Below, one piece after another: positions 1 through 8,737 of a stretch of 15,336 nt of DNA (position 1 is its first letter; every line of letters starts with the position of its first letter). Below the pieces are notes generated by a model that was given only the letters and a program-made list of their open reading frames with translations, ran no database searches and was not told where the DNA came from. The stretch lies in NCBI GenBank assembly GCA_028565635.1, contig JAOXYB010016731.1:1-15336 (forward strand), given 5' to 3'. The DNA comes from Phoronis ovalis. Its lineage: Eukaryota; Phoronida; Phoronidae. Made by a program: the position numbers and the translations under genes.

Positions 1-96
1 AAAAATTTGGATTGGGTTTGCTACCACAAGCTAAAATTTTGGATTGGTTTCCGCGGCACATCCCCGTAGTCAAAAAACCTTGAGTACCCCCCCCGG
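1..96 (-). mobile_element. Terminal part of a CCGGGG-ended non-autonomous DNA transposon, cut by the window edge
   Basis: The terminus reads GAGTACCCCCCCCGG and stops near base 96. Just inside are GCGGCACA and CACATCCCC. Compared with the intact copy at 8280-8737 read on its minus strand, the sequence runs in step: a CACA-type segment, an A/T-rich stretch, then TTGAGTACC here against GTCAAGTACC there, then the C run and CCGG. The first 60 bases hold two diverged units (AAAATTTGGATTGGGTTT and AAAATTTTGGATTGGTTT, spaced about 33 bp), matching the stacked-unit interior of the family. The other end lies outside the window, so no target duplication can be tested. Family membership is inferred from this comparison. 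Confidence 0.6.
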
Positions 97-180
97 GGAC
101 TTGCAACGGTTGTCTCAATGTTACACATTATTATCATTATGTACCCATGCAGTCAAAAGTGTTTTTAGGCATACCACATG
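97..180. other. Spacer between two repeat copies
   Basis: An 84-base stretch between the terminus ending near 96 and the likely start of a second related element near 181. No coding or structural signal was seen. A 63-codon open frame runs across 44-235, but it begins in transposon sequence, ends in the next repeat and has no recognisable motif, so it is not treated as a gene. Confidence 0.4.
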
Positions 181-452
181 CAGGGGGGAGGGTTTGTCAG
201 GCTTCCAGTCTAGCATACTGGATCCATTTTTTTAAAACCAAATTAGCAAAGTTGTTTTAGGTTTTTGATGTCATTTCCATCAGCAAACGTTTTCTATATC
301 AATGAAACAGGTTTCACCAAGTAAACAAACACACTTTCACAACTGAATTTTATAGAAAGCAGAAGTTAAGCAACTGTTGTTTTTTTACAGGAAAAAATAG
401 TTAAGAGTATCTAACTTTTAGGGCCTACCCAAAATTTTGTGAAGTACCCCGG
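181..452 (+). mobile_element. Probable decayed copy of the same CCGGGG transposon family
   Basis: The left end reads CAGGGGGGAGGG, the same string that begins the minus-strand end of the copy at 7302. The right end reads CCAAAATTTTGTGAAG followed by TACCCCGG, close to the CCAACATTTTTGTCAAG plus TACC...CCCCGG end of the copy at 8280-8737. The two ends face each other about 270 bp apart, which suits a short internally deleted element. No matching flanking duplication was found (left flank ACCACATG, right flank TCTTTTAT), so the pairing of these ends as one insertion is inference. The interior is A/T-rich without clear units. Confidence 0.4.
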
Positions 453-1030
453 TCTTTTATTAAGTTCAACTTTGATTAGTTGGGAATGGCATGCTTAACT
501 CTTTACAGGTGTGTGTATAGGGTTCCTGAGGGCAAGCTCAATACAAGTGTTTTTATTAATGATTAAACTCCATATATTCATACCAGAAAATCTTTTAGGA
601 AAACTTTTCTCTGTAATCCTGTCCAATATTTTCAATTGGATTAACTTCTAAAGTAGTTAAGAAATACCTTAACAAAAGCCAAACATGATAATACATAAAG
701 AATTTATTATAGCCTTTTATAAAATATTTAAAAGGATACACTAAAATAAAGTACACCTGTGGATTTAATTATGGGTTGTTACTATCTTTTTATTTTGGAA
801 GAAATGTGTGCTTCAGGATTCTATGCTTGGGAATATCACTCCGAGTCAAAGTTTTCTGGGTGTGAGATTCACTGACTGGAAAGGATTGGTTTTTGGTATA
901 AATCTCTACTGTAGGAGATTTTCCAATTTTTTTTATGCCACTAATTTAAATTACTTTTCCTAGTTTGTTGAATTTTGATGAAGCAAGTCACCCATATTGC
1001 TCCCTAATTTGAGTAAAAATTTCACAAGCT
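453..1030. other. AT-rich non-coding stretch
   Basis: No open frame of useful length, RNA gene or array was seen. The only local structure is a small imperfect hairpin near 902-921, where AATCTC and GAGATT flank a short loop. The end of this block, from about 960, may be part of the repeat fragment that follows, but it is too diverged to say. Confidence 0.5.
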
Positions 1031-1077
1031 GATCCACACACTCACTCAAAAATATTTGGAATACGTACCCCTCCCAG
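1031..1077 (-). mobile_element. Solo terminal fragment of the CCGGGG transposon family
   Basis: GATCCACACACTC, a short A/T-rich stretch and then GTACCCCTCCCAG match, element by element, the GATCACACACTC ... GTACCTCCCCGG end of the 8280-8737 copy on its minus strand. The terminal CCGG has become CCAG, the change expected from loss of a methylated CpG. No partner end was identified, so this is either a fragment or a copy whose other end has decayed beyond recognition. Confidence 0.4.
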
Positions 1078-2218
1078 ACTTTAGGTCAAAACATTGCTCT
1101 GACCGGCTTATAGGGTTTATATGCCTGCCAAGTGTTAACAAGTCTCAACAAGGTGAAAAATTTATAAGAAATTTTTTTGCTGTGTAATATGATCAAACTA
1201 GGTGATCGGGGGGATGAGTTTATCTATGCAGGAATTGAAGTTGCAAAAAAGCTGCAATTACACACATGAATAAGTCATATAAATATATCTGCTGGCATGT
1301 TCAAACCATGAGAAAATGTATAGCTCTCTAGTACACTAACACTATGTTATGTAACACAGGTGAGGAATAAATGAATGGAGGTGGTGAATGGAGGCGATTA
1401 TTGACAATAGTGCAGTTTACATTCCAATCCAGCCCACTCTAATCTACACCTCAAAGGTAAAATTTGTGAACAGTATGAACTTGTCTCGACTCTTTTTTCA
1501 TAGAATTTAGGGTTGTCTCCCATTGTTGAGTAAATATACAACAAGATTTCCATTTCTACAGAGGAGTCTTTCCTTGAATAAAAGCTCGTCTTGAATAGTA
1601 TATAACCCTCTAGTCCACTTTATAGGAATACAATATCCTTTTGTTACTTGGCAGATTAGTTGGATATGTTTTTTCAAATTTTACATGAAGGGTTTAAATT
1701 TATATTTAAAATAGGATATGAAACTTTTTTTCAAAAAATGGTTACATTTTCATCATGCAAATGTATAGAGGATTTATGAAGAACAATTTGTCATAGTTGT
1801 CCTACATTATATGAATTTAGCCACACATTTCCACCATTGGTGAATCATAATTAGAAATGGTTCTACATTCAAGGTGGCCTGCATGTTTATAACTGCTTTC
1901 AGAGGATCAGGAACCTCCCTGTAGATTAACCTATTAAAAACGGCTAATTTAGCAATGGGACCTTCTTCCTTGATAAACATGGCATGTTAAACAGTACCTC
2001 AACTTATTGCTATTTGGAGTAAATACAATGTAAGAAGCTTGGTCACTGTATCACAGATCTTATCAAAAGTCACTGATAGCCTAAAGTCTTACCCAAATTA
2101 TGAAATATTAAAATTCCTCGTGGTGCAAGACCACAACAAAAGGAGCGGTATATACCAAATTAATGCATACATTGCTATCAACGTCATAATACCTGGACAT
2201 CTTTTGTAGGCTAACTTG
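1078..2218. other. AT-rich non-coding stretch with minor repeat remnants
   Basis: No gene was found. At about 1372-1395 a short tandem pair GAATGGAGGTG/GAATGGAGGCG is visible. At 1575-1598 TTGAATA occurs twice around AAAGCTCGTC, and the string GAATAAAAGC recurs at 9856-9865, possibly remnants of one dispersed repeat. The remainder is unstructured as far as can be read by eye. Confidence 0.5.
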
Positions 2219-2263
2219 CACCTTTAAAATTATTCTTCAACCCTAAGAATAATTTTAAAGGTG
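2219..2263. repeat. Perfect 19-bp inverted repeat (hairpin) with 7-base loop
   Basis: The left arm CACCTTTAAAATTATTCTT (2219-2237) is the exact reverse complement of the right arm at 2245-2263. The loop is CAACCCT. Pairing stops at both outer edges. The arms are too short for a typical animal microRNA precursor, so a foldback remnant or replication-generated palindrome is the simpler reading. A further near-copy of the arm's beginning, ACCTTTAAAA, lies downstream at about 2290. Confidence 0.85.
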
Positions 2264-3674
2264 ACCTTTCCAAATTTTTGTTCAATTTAACCTTTAAAAA
2301 TGCTAGAGGCAAACTTTATTTTATAATCACCCAAACTCACACTTACAAGCCAAACTCATACCTATTTTCAAAGAAAAAATGTGCTAACAAACATATCCAG
2401 CATAAATGCAACAATTTATAAGAGAAATGCAAGCAACATGCATGCTTTAAGGGAAAGAAGGTATAGTGCACAAATTATAGCAAAGTTTGCTCTAAGAAAA
2501 ACTGCTAGAATGCCCATTACAATTCTAACAAATTTGCAATGCTATTTCAATATTTTAAAACAAAACAGAAACCCAGCTATAGCATTAACTGCCAAATGTC
2601 AAATAAATGCTTCCTTGCCAGCAATTTATATAATCTAATATCAAAATATTTAAAAACTTTACACAACTGTAGGGAAACAAAGTTCATACTCATATGATTA
2701 ATACTAGTTGCTCCTAGTGCCACCTATTGGCAAAAAGAAAATAATCTAATGGTATCATCATTCTTATTGTAAAGTATTACTTCGATATTAAAACTTGATA
2801 TAATTTGTTAGCACTGTTATCTTGTTTAAGTAAAATTGGACATTTTATGGAGAGCAAGCAGTTCTAGACTTTTCATTGAACAAAACAAGTCATAAGACCT
2901 TTTATTTTGATATTTTAGTGGTGACTGATTTTGGGAGGACTGCTTTAAATCCAATTTAACAATGATGATACAGAGATGAAAAGTGTTCTCTTGAAAGTTG
3001 CAAAGAAAGTATAACACACAGAGAGCATAAGAAACACATGCATCAATCATCTGGCGTCAAAAAAAGTCCAAAGATCTGTGCAAATTAGCATAGTTCATAA
3101 GGAACACATTCCTAAGTCCTGCAATACCTGTTCAAAGTAATGTCACAGTTTACATAAAATTGTGTAATATTTGATGACTTATCTGTAGACTAATTTTAAT
3201 TTTCAAGTGCCTTTTCACTGATAATAAGGTCCTGTGTTGATATGCAAACTAATATAAAGGAATTTGAACATGATAATAATGTTTTCCATTCACTATTTTC
3301 TCACACATGAATGCCCAATATCATGATTTATTAAGTAATTTGTCATTTATGTTATCATTTTATCAAATCTTTTTATAGAACAGTAAATGCCTGATGAGAT
3401 TAAAAGAAGAGTATAAATTACAAGGCATTTTTTCTGGTATGCAAAATGCACATTTGATTACAGGATAGAATAGAATAACTACTCCAGTCAATAAAGTCAT
3501 TATTTAGAAGAGGTCTAATTGCAGCGTTACACAGAACACTCCACACACTCTTATGAAACTGGGAGTGATTGTGTTTAACAAAAATGTCATATTATTTTTC
3601 AGTTTGACATTCTCAAATATCAATCATGAGCAAAAATATACCAATTCGGTAAATATTCAATTTAGCAAATTTCT
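2264..3674. other. AT-rich stretch without a supportable gene
   Basis: The longest open frames are 85 codons (2381-2638, plus) and 74 codons (2826-3050, minus). Neither has a recognisable domain. Lengths like these are expected by chance over 15 kb of AT-rich DNA. The plus-strand frame is rich in Asn, Ile, Lys and Ala and ends in ordinary AT-rich sequence with no splice-like context. No arrays or clear inverted repeats were seen here. Confidence 0.5.
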
Positions 3675-3799
3675 TTTATTGCAAAAACAACAGATGTAGC
3701 AAAAAAAATTTATTGCAAAAAAATAACTTAAAGTCTTTTAAAGATTTGTTTTAACTTGCAAATTTGCAAATTTAGGATAATCATAGGTTTTGCAATAAA
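3675..3799. repeat. Cluster of TTTATTGCAAAA motifs, two direct and one inverted
   Basis: TTTATTGCAAAA occurs at 3675-3686 and 3709-3720, and its exact reverse complement TTTTGCAATAAA at 3788-3799. The inverted copy can pair with either direct copy, giving a 12-bp stem around a long loop. Between them GCAAATTTGCAAATTT (about 3759-3774) repeats the GCAAATTT half-motif. This could be the end structure of a short foldback transposon with decayed boundaries. No target duplication was identified. Confidence 0.5.
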
Positions 3800-4930
3800 T
3801 TAGTCTCAAAGTAATTACATGTGTATATATATCACAAAAATGCACATCAGAAAAAAACATTATATTTCACATTTTGTATTTCTCAAATGTAATGGCTATT
3901 TTCAACCAAGAAACATTTACAGCGAGAAAACGCACAGGATTTACCAAAAATATAAAATTCCATAAACTGATCAAAACTTTGGCAGGATTTGGGATAGACC
4001 TGCAGGAACCCAAAGAACCCGTATTCTTCAGCATTTACTGCTTCATGTCTCATTACACCACAATAAAGGTATATCTTTTACAAAATCCATGATCCACCTC
4101 TATATATAAATATCCAAAGTACATAACAACACTAAACATAACATACCCGTACTTTTAGCCCAACATCTGCACCAATGATAACCCAGTGTACTCTGCACTG
4201 TGTGGCTTTACACACCTTGTCTCAGGTAGATAGATGATGCAGCTGATTTTCTCGTGATTTCGATAGCAAGTTAGACAGCCTAATTACAAAGGATTGCATG
4301 CGCTGATCTATCAATCCTAAAAAAGAATATGATATAATGACTATCAATGTCAGTATGTTGATGCTTTGGAAGGATCTGGTCTTATAAATTTGTGTTAAAT
4401 ACCTCTCAAGCAAGCATCCCCCTGGATTCAATGTATACACATGCATAACCATTTCTCAAAAAGCAACATATATGATCTATACTGATGTCCTTACGAACTA
4501 CATTTCATAGAGAGATCTTATATACCTTTTAAAAAATAATATGTACATCAACTTATAAATAAATATAAGGGTATGTATTATAATTAAATTATGTTGTAGT
4601 GAACCTAAAGGACAAGGAAACTATAAGTACATAAAATTTGAATAATTTACATATTGACTTATAAAACAAATAGCTACATTTAACGACTTTCAAAAATACT
4701 TTTAAGGATAAAAGTTTAAACTTACTTCTACAGGTTCTCTAATTATTCAAGAAAACATACTGTGTTCTTCTGTGAGAGCTCGCATGTGATAACTTTACTG
4801 GTTTTTTTTACTGGCAAGTTACAAAGAGCTGTCAGTTCTATCAGCCATATTTGAAAGTTGGCTCCAAAATGTCACCTAGCTCTTTTCAATGATTTGATTG
4901 GTGAAATGTGTATAACAATTTTCAGAACTG
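3800..4930. other. AT-rich stretch without a supportable gene
   Basis: Two open frames of 70-odd codons lie here, at 3874-4092 (plus) and 4222-4452 (minus). The plus frame opens on TTG, so a start codon is doubtful; it runs into AAAG followed by GTATAT near 4069, which resembles a 5' splice donor but has no matching acceptor that I could identify. Neither peptide suggests a family. No tandem arrays were seen. Confidence 0.45.
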
Positions 4931-5188
4931 TTACCAGAACTGCTACCATATAGCAGTTTTGTAATCAGCTGAAAACTACTAATTGTAATTGCTATCAACT
5001 GTTATTTTGACTCAAAATACCAACTGATGGCAGTTATAATTTTAACAGTTGGAAGAAGTTTAAAATCTTACTGTTACAAAACTGGTGAACTTTCGCTTTT
5101 ATTCGGATTAAACAAAAATTTTCTGACATGTTCAAAAACTGTCATAAAACTACTATTAAACTGGTATAATAGCAGTTCTCTTTGGTAA
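4931..5188. mobile_element. Foldback (MITE-like) repeat, copy 1
   Basis: The left end begins TTACCA then GAACTGCTA. The reverse complement of the right end (5188 back to 5165) begins TTACCA, has four extra bases, then GAACTGCTA, and both continue with a close ATA. The element is thus about 258 bp with imperfect terminal inverted repeats. Inside are further nested palindromes: AACTGCTA/TAGCAGTT around CCATA at the left end, and CAACTGTTA near 4996 against TAACAGTTG near 5044. The core at 5089-5130 is shared with copy 2 near 6024. No open frame for a transposase is present. No clear target duplication was found, so exact ends are uncertain. Confidence 0.55.
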
Positions 5189-5525
5189 GGGAACTCACAT
5201 AAATGTCATATTGTGACTAAAATATGAATGTGTATGCGTTCTTTAGCGAGGTTTCTCTAGGATCCTGAGATCTCTCACAAATTGATGAAATACACATTAA
5301 TATTTTCCAAATAATTACTACACCATGTCATGTATAGTGATTTTGCAAGTGAATTTATAAAACTAGAAATAGACCCTCACAGAGTCATACAGTCATATAA
5401 TTGGTAAGAAAATTGAGTCCTTTTGTTTAGTAATATAGATGTACCTTTGATTATATACAATTGATGTCTTCTAATGTATTATTTAGCAAGAAATATGGTT
5501 TCATTTCAAAGTTTTTGAAAATTAA
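5189..5525. other. AT-rich spacer
   Basis: Nothing was recognised between the foldback element and the minisatellite: no open frame of note, no palindrome longer than a few bases and no array. Confidence 0.5.
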
Positions 5526-5744
5526 ATCATCGATATCGTGTATGATAATCGATTATTCATAATCATCAACCATTGTTTATTATGATAATCAACCATCATT
5601 TACTATGATCTTCGACCATTGGTAACCACTGACCATCGTTTGTAGTGATTATCATCATTTATAAATCATTGACTATCGTTTATAATGATTATCAACCACT
5701 TACAATCATCCACCATCGTTTATAATGATTATCAACCATTTATG
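5526..5744. repeat. Diverged minisatellite with a 40-bp higher-order unit
   Basis: Four units start at 5593, 5633, 5673 and 5713, exactly 40 bp apart, each opening with a version of CCATCGTTTATAATGATTAT (CCATCATT, CCATCGTT, CTATCGTT, CCATCGTT). The last is cut short. Each unit is itself built from two related halves of about 20 bp carrying the ATNATCAACCA theme. The upstream part (5526-5592) contains the same motifs with 23-24 bp spacing and more divergence. The pattern suggests an old short-unit array in which a dimer later became the unit of expansion. Confidence 0.85.
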
Positions 5745-5879
5745 CCACAAAACCACTCAACTGATATAATATCTCAGTATCTAAAACGAAACCAAAATAA
5801 TTAAAAACACACCTTACCTAAATTATTTATCAAGTACTTTCAGGTAATCTGAGATATTAGCTTAAGACCCTTCCCACTT
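5745..5879. other. AT-rich spacer
   Basis: Short stretch between the minisatellite and the second foldback copy; no feature was recognised. Confidence 0.4.
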
Positions 5880-6111
5880 CCCAACCAGTTTTTTATCACA
5901 CCTAGCTACTTTAACATTCAAAAAATGCCATTTTCGCTAGTATAAACTAAAAGATTAATTGCATTACTGATTATAAAAAGTGAAAGTATTATTCAACTTC
6001 TAACAGTGTGCATAGTCCTATCTACTTTCGCTTTTATTCAGATTAAACAAAAATGTTCTGAAATGCCCGCCAAAACATTCATAAAGGATGTACGATTGTG
6101 GCAGTGGTAAC
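5880..6111. mobile_element. Foldback repeat, diverged copy 2
   Basis: The core ACTTTCGCTTTTATTC and onward at 6024-6065 matches 5089-5130 of copy 1 with three differences in 42 bases. The spacing from CAGTTTT to this core is nearly the same in both copies (138 against 135 bases). The right end reads GGCAGTGGTAAC, a decayed form of copy 1's AGCAGTTCTCTTTGGTAA. The left end cannot be placed exactly. The two copies have the same orientation and lie about 0.9 kb apart, so they could be separate insertions or an old segmental duplication; the minisatellite lies between them. Confidence 0.45.
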
Positions 6112-7034
6112 AAATTTTCTTATCATACAATCTCACATAATTGTAAATGGCATAAAGTTAAAAATTAATTGTACATCTATAAACTATCTGGGTGACACAA
6201 TATTAAAACATTACAGCAGGAGAGCCTTAATTAGTTTCAGGGATTTTATAATGATTATTGAAACACAGAACAATAAAATATAGAATTAAATAAATTGTAT
6301 TATCATAGCATTTTGCCAAATTTAATCAAATTTCTACAGCATTACTAAAGAAGGGATACAGGGAAAACGGACAGTTGACAAAATTAATATTTTTTTACTT
6401 GAAATGTCTTGTTTAACCATTATTAAGTTAAAGGTAATTGAAGAAATAGGCACAATGCTGTTAAAACATTTTGATGTGAATACTCAAGCTTTATAAAGGT
6501 TGAGGAGTTATCTGGCTACTTCACAGTATCAGTTACTATCTCGAGATATCAACAGTGTTATCAAGCAGCTATGCAATAATGGATCTACTTGTCATCAGGA
6601 TGTAAATATATGAATATGTAGCCTGCCACCAGTACAGCAGAAAGATCAACAAGATATGTAAAAAGATATGTGGGCTTTTATTAATTGCTTTTTTATTCTG
6701 TTCATTTCTTCTGTTGATCTTTTATCGCCATAACAGACTATCGCAATAACTTTACAGGTAAAATTGATAACAGAATAAATGTTAATGTACAATTTGTTCA
6801 TCAAGAAGTGACGATAAATTTTTTGAAAATTAAAGTAAATAAAATCACTGAAAATAAACAAATTGAATAGTTGACTGATTGAAAATGTAAGTGTTACTGA
6901 AATCAGACCAATGTGGGCATACCAAGGCATAGTGACAGTCAGATTGGTAAAAGAGAATTTTTCAGCGGTTAGATCCCGGCACAAAGGACATCCTTAAAAG
7001 GAGGATGTAGAATAACTCTATAAATATAATGAAA
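6112..7034. other. AT-rich stretch without a supportable gene
   Basis: The largest frame is 112 codons on the minus strand (6646-6984), rich in Phe, Ile, Tyr and Asn with two hydrophobic runs. Such a length is near what chance alone gives for this composition and window size, and no family is recognisable, so it is not called. A small hairpin with arms ACATCCT (6988-6994) and AGGATGT (7002-7008) lies near the end of the block. Confidence 0.5.
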
Positions 7035-7302
7035 GGGTATGTTTTTACTACCTGGTTCAAAATATGATATATAGTTTTCAGATGTTCATTTGTTTCTAAA
7101 GACACTTAAAAAATATAGCTGTTCTGATATGTTTCATCATCTTGAATACAGAATATATAAAAGGTCACATAAAGGGTATGAATTTTAAAGGTCATAAGAG
7201 GGTATGAATTTTAAGCTTGTGTCCCAAGAAGGTGTTGTGTTAGTACTTCGTAACACACATGGGTACCCAACCATTCTCACCATCATGCACCCTCCCCCCT
7301 GG
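7035..7302 (-). mobile_element. Decayed member of the CCGGGG transposon family with inner tandem units
   Basis: Read on the minus strand, the end is CCAGGGGGGAGGGTGC at 7302 and inward, comparable to the CCGGGGGCGGGGGGCACC end of the copy at 8737. The terminal CCGG appears as CCAG, as expected from CpG decay. Further in are two direct units in which AAAGGTCA...GGGTATGAATTTT occurs near 7161-7188 and 7187-7213, echoing the GGTATA-TTTT units of the better copy; a related GGGTATG-TTTTT lies at 7035. The far terminus is not resolved and no flanking duplication was found, so the left boundary is approximate. Overlapping open frames on both strands (7185-7442 and 7204-7482) come partly from this repeat and are not called. 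Confidence 0.5.
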
Positions 7303-8104
7303 GGGAATACCGCATGCGCATGGGACTCTAAATTGCACAACCAAAGTAATTGTACGAATGGCCGAATTACTTGTAGGAGGCGACAAGTAAAAACATATTT
7401 GGAGAAACGCTTACTTTTCCTGTTTACCTTATTTTTCTCCATTAACAGAAGCAGAAAAGCTGCCCATATTTTGTATTTATAAATAAAATTTCATGTAAAC
7501 TTTAATTATGCAACATCATGCAGAAAATCTGATATGTAATCTTGAAAGGCTCCATGAGTTTGGCCTGTGAACAAAGGCAAAAGCATGAATACAGGCTGAA
7601 ACAACATTTGTCAACTAATCCATGTTGTCGCATGGGTTAGAAATGCGACTTTGTACCTGATGACAGAACGACGACCCATTCCGGTAAATACAGATATCGA
7701 TTATTACATGTTTTTACCTCAACATGTTAAAAGTTAACTTTTCACCCACTGAAATCAAACAAAGTTGAAGTGATCTGGTACAAATACAATACTAAAAATA
7801 AATAGATTAATTGAGAACAGTTGACCAATTGATCTAAATATAATCCCAGGATAAGATATAAGTAAATGAGACTGCAGAGAAAAATCCATGATGTCTTAAA
7901 GTATGCATAAGATTTTAAATACTATAGGGATCATTTTTGTTCAATTTTAAACCATCTATTAGTAGAAAGTGAACAATAAAACATTTGAAGACAACAGAGC
8001 TGTTCCCCTGATACCACTTCATAGATTATACTCTAAGAGTAATTAAGAAAATCTTAAGAATTAAGCACAACAGGCATAACACAATGCATTATGGAAACAG
8101 CAAT
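7303..8104. other. AT-rich non-coding stretch
   Basis: No gene recognised. The self-complementary CATGCGCATG lies at 7313-7322, just beyond the repeat end, and is locally CpG- and GC-richer than its surroundings. The rest shows no array, long palindrome or RNA-like fold by eye. Confidence 0.45.
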
Positions 8105-8158
8105 GAGATGATGATGACAGTGAAGATGATGACAATAATGATGACGATGATAATAGAT
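8105..8158. repeat. Degenerate GAT (ATC) trinucleotide microsatellite
   Basis: A run of GATGATGATGAC, GATGATGAC, AATGATGACGATGATAAT and similar triplets, mostly in one phase, broken by GAC, AAT and an AGTGAA interruption. This is a typical interrupted microsatellite. It lies about 115 bp upstream of the transposon target site and is not part of that element. Confidence 0.8.
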
Positions 8159-8271
8159 AAAAATCACGGTTGACTGCACAATTTAGATGCTAAAACTAAT
8201 TGAATTGTTTTTTTAATATATGAGATATTACAAAACGTGATGCGTTAAAATTATCAAATCTTAATCAAATG

Positions 8272-8279
8272 TATAAATC
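8272..8279. repeat. Target site duplication, left copy (TATAAATC)
   Basis: TATAAATC lies directly before the first C of the CCGGGG end. The same eight bases lie directly after the GG of the other end at 8738-8745. A preceding G occurs at both places, so a 9-bp duplication is also possible. Eight is preferred because it leaves symmetric CCGG ends. Confidence 0.8.
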
Positions 8280-8737
8280 CCGGGGAGGTACTTGACAAAA
8301 ATGTTGGTTGGAGTGTGTGATCCAGGGTAAAAAACTCTGACCCTGTGATAAATAAAGGCCACCAAAAATATACAGTCATAAATGAAAAAACATGAAAAGT
8401 ATACCTTGATGTAAATAACTCTCCGAAAATAGATATCTTGTGTAAAATTTATTTGAAAATTATATAACTTGTGGTAAATAAATATGTGAACATTTACGGA
8501 CCTTAATTTTTCATACCTGTCGTAAATGCGTTTTTCAAGAAAAACACAAAAACAAATAAGTTTAGAAAAATATACCGTGGTAAATATCCAACAAGAAAAG
8601 TATACCCTGTGGTAAATAAGTCTTTGAGAAGCGTGAAAAATATACTCATCTGTGATAAATGCAGGAGCTGAAAAAGGGGGCCTAGTGGGCGGCACATATG
8701 TATAATGACTTTGAATGATGGTGCCCCCCGCCCCCGG
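8280..8737 (-). mobile_element. Complete 458-bp non-autonomous DNA transposon with CCGGGG termini
   Basis: The ends are CCGGGGAGGTACTTGAC on the left and, read inward on the other strand, CCGGGGGCGGGGGGCACC on the right. They are imperfect inverted repeats of about 17-20 bp. The exact 8-bp direct repeat TATAAATC flanks the element, which is the signature of a transposition event. Minus-strand order is: right terminus, then GTGCCGCCC near 8690, then about nine diverged tandem units, then a CACACACTCC segment, then the left terminus. No transposase is encoded, so mobilisation must have come from elsewhere. An 8-bp duplication is typical of hAT-type elements, among others, but these ends are not a classic hAT terminus, so the superfamily is left open. 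It is the best-preserved member of the family in this window. Confidence 0.8.
8324..8665 (-). repeat. Internal array of about nine diverged 30-40 bp units inside the transposon
   Basis: On the plus strand each unit approximates CTGTGGTAAATAA, a variable part, then GAAAAATATAC. Good examples are at about 8561-8629. Because several unit spacings keep phase, the minus strand carries a 144-codon open frame (8261-8695) whose product repeats the theme I-Y-H-R-V-Y-F-S-C with variants such as F-T-T-V-Y-F-S and I-Y-I-K-V-Y-F-S-C. The frame is a by-product of the array: it begins and ends at the element's edges, has no domain, and its last codons lie in flanking sequence past the target duplication. 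It is not called as a gene. Confidence 0.7.

Noticed and set aside
2219-2263. microRNA precursor
   Set aside because: Arms of 19 bp with a 7-base loop and no extended lower stem are shorter than typical animal precursors.
2381-2638. 85-codon plus-strand frame with Arg/Lys-rich segments
   Set aside because: No family recognised, length within chance expectation, no start context or splice context to support it.
3874-4092. Plus-strand frame followed by AAAG|GTATAT as a candidate exon with donor site
   Set aside because: It opens on TTG rather than ATG, no convincing acceptor or neighbouring exon was found, and the peptide is unrecognised.
5526-5744. CRISPR-like array
   Set aside because: Units are contiguous and diverged with no unique spacers, and the whole window is animal-like. 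It is a minisatellite.
6646-6984. 112-codon minus-strand open frame with hydrophobic runs, possibly a small membrane protein
   Set aside because: At about two-thirds A+T, chance alone can give a frame of this length in 15 kb on six frames. The product is dominated by Phe, Ile, Tyr, Asn and Lys as expected from A/T composition, and no family is recognisable.
8261-8695. 144-codon minus-strand frame as a real gene
   Set aside because: It follows the borders of a transposon with a tandem-unit interior, extends past the target duplication into flanking DNA, and has no domain or separate evidence.
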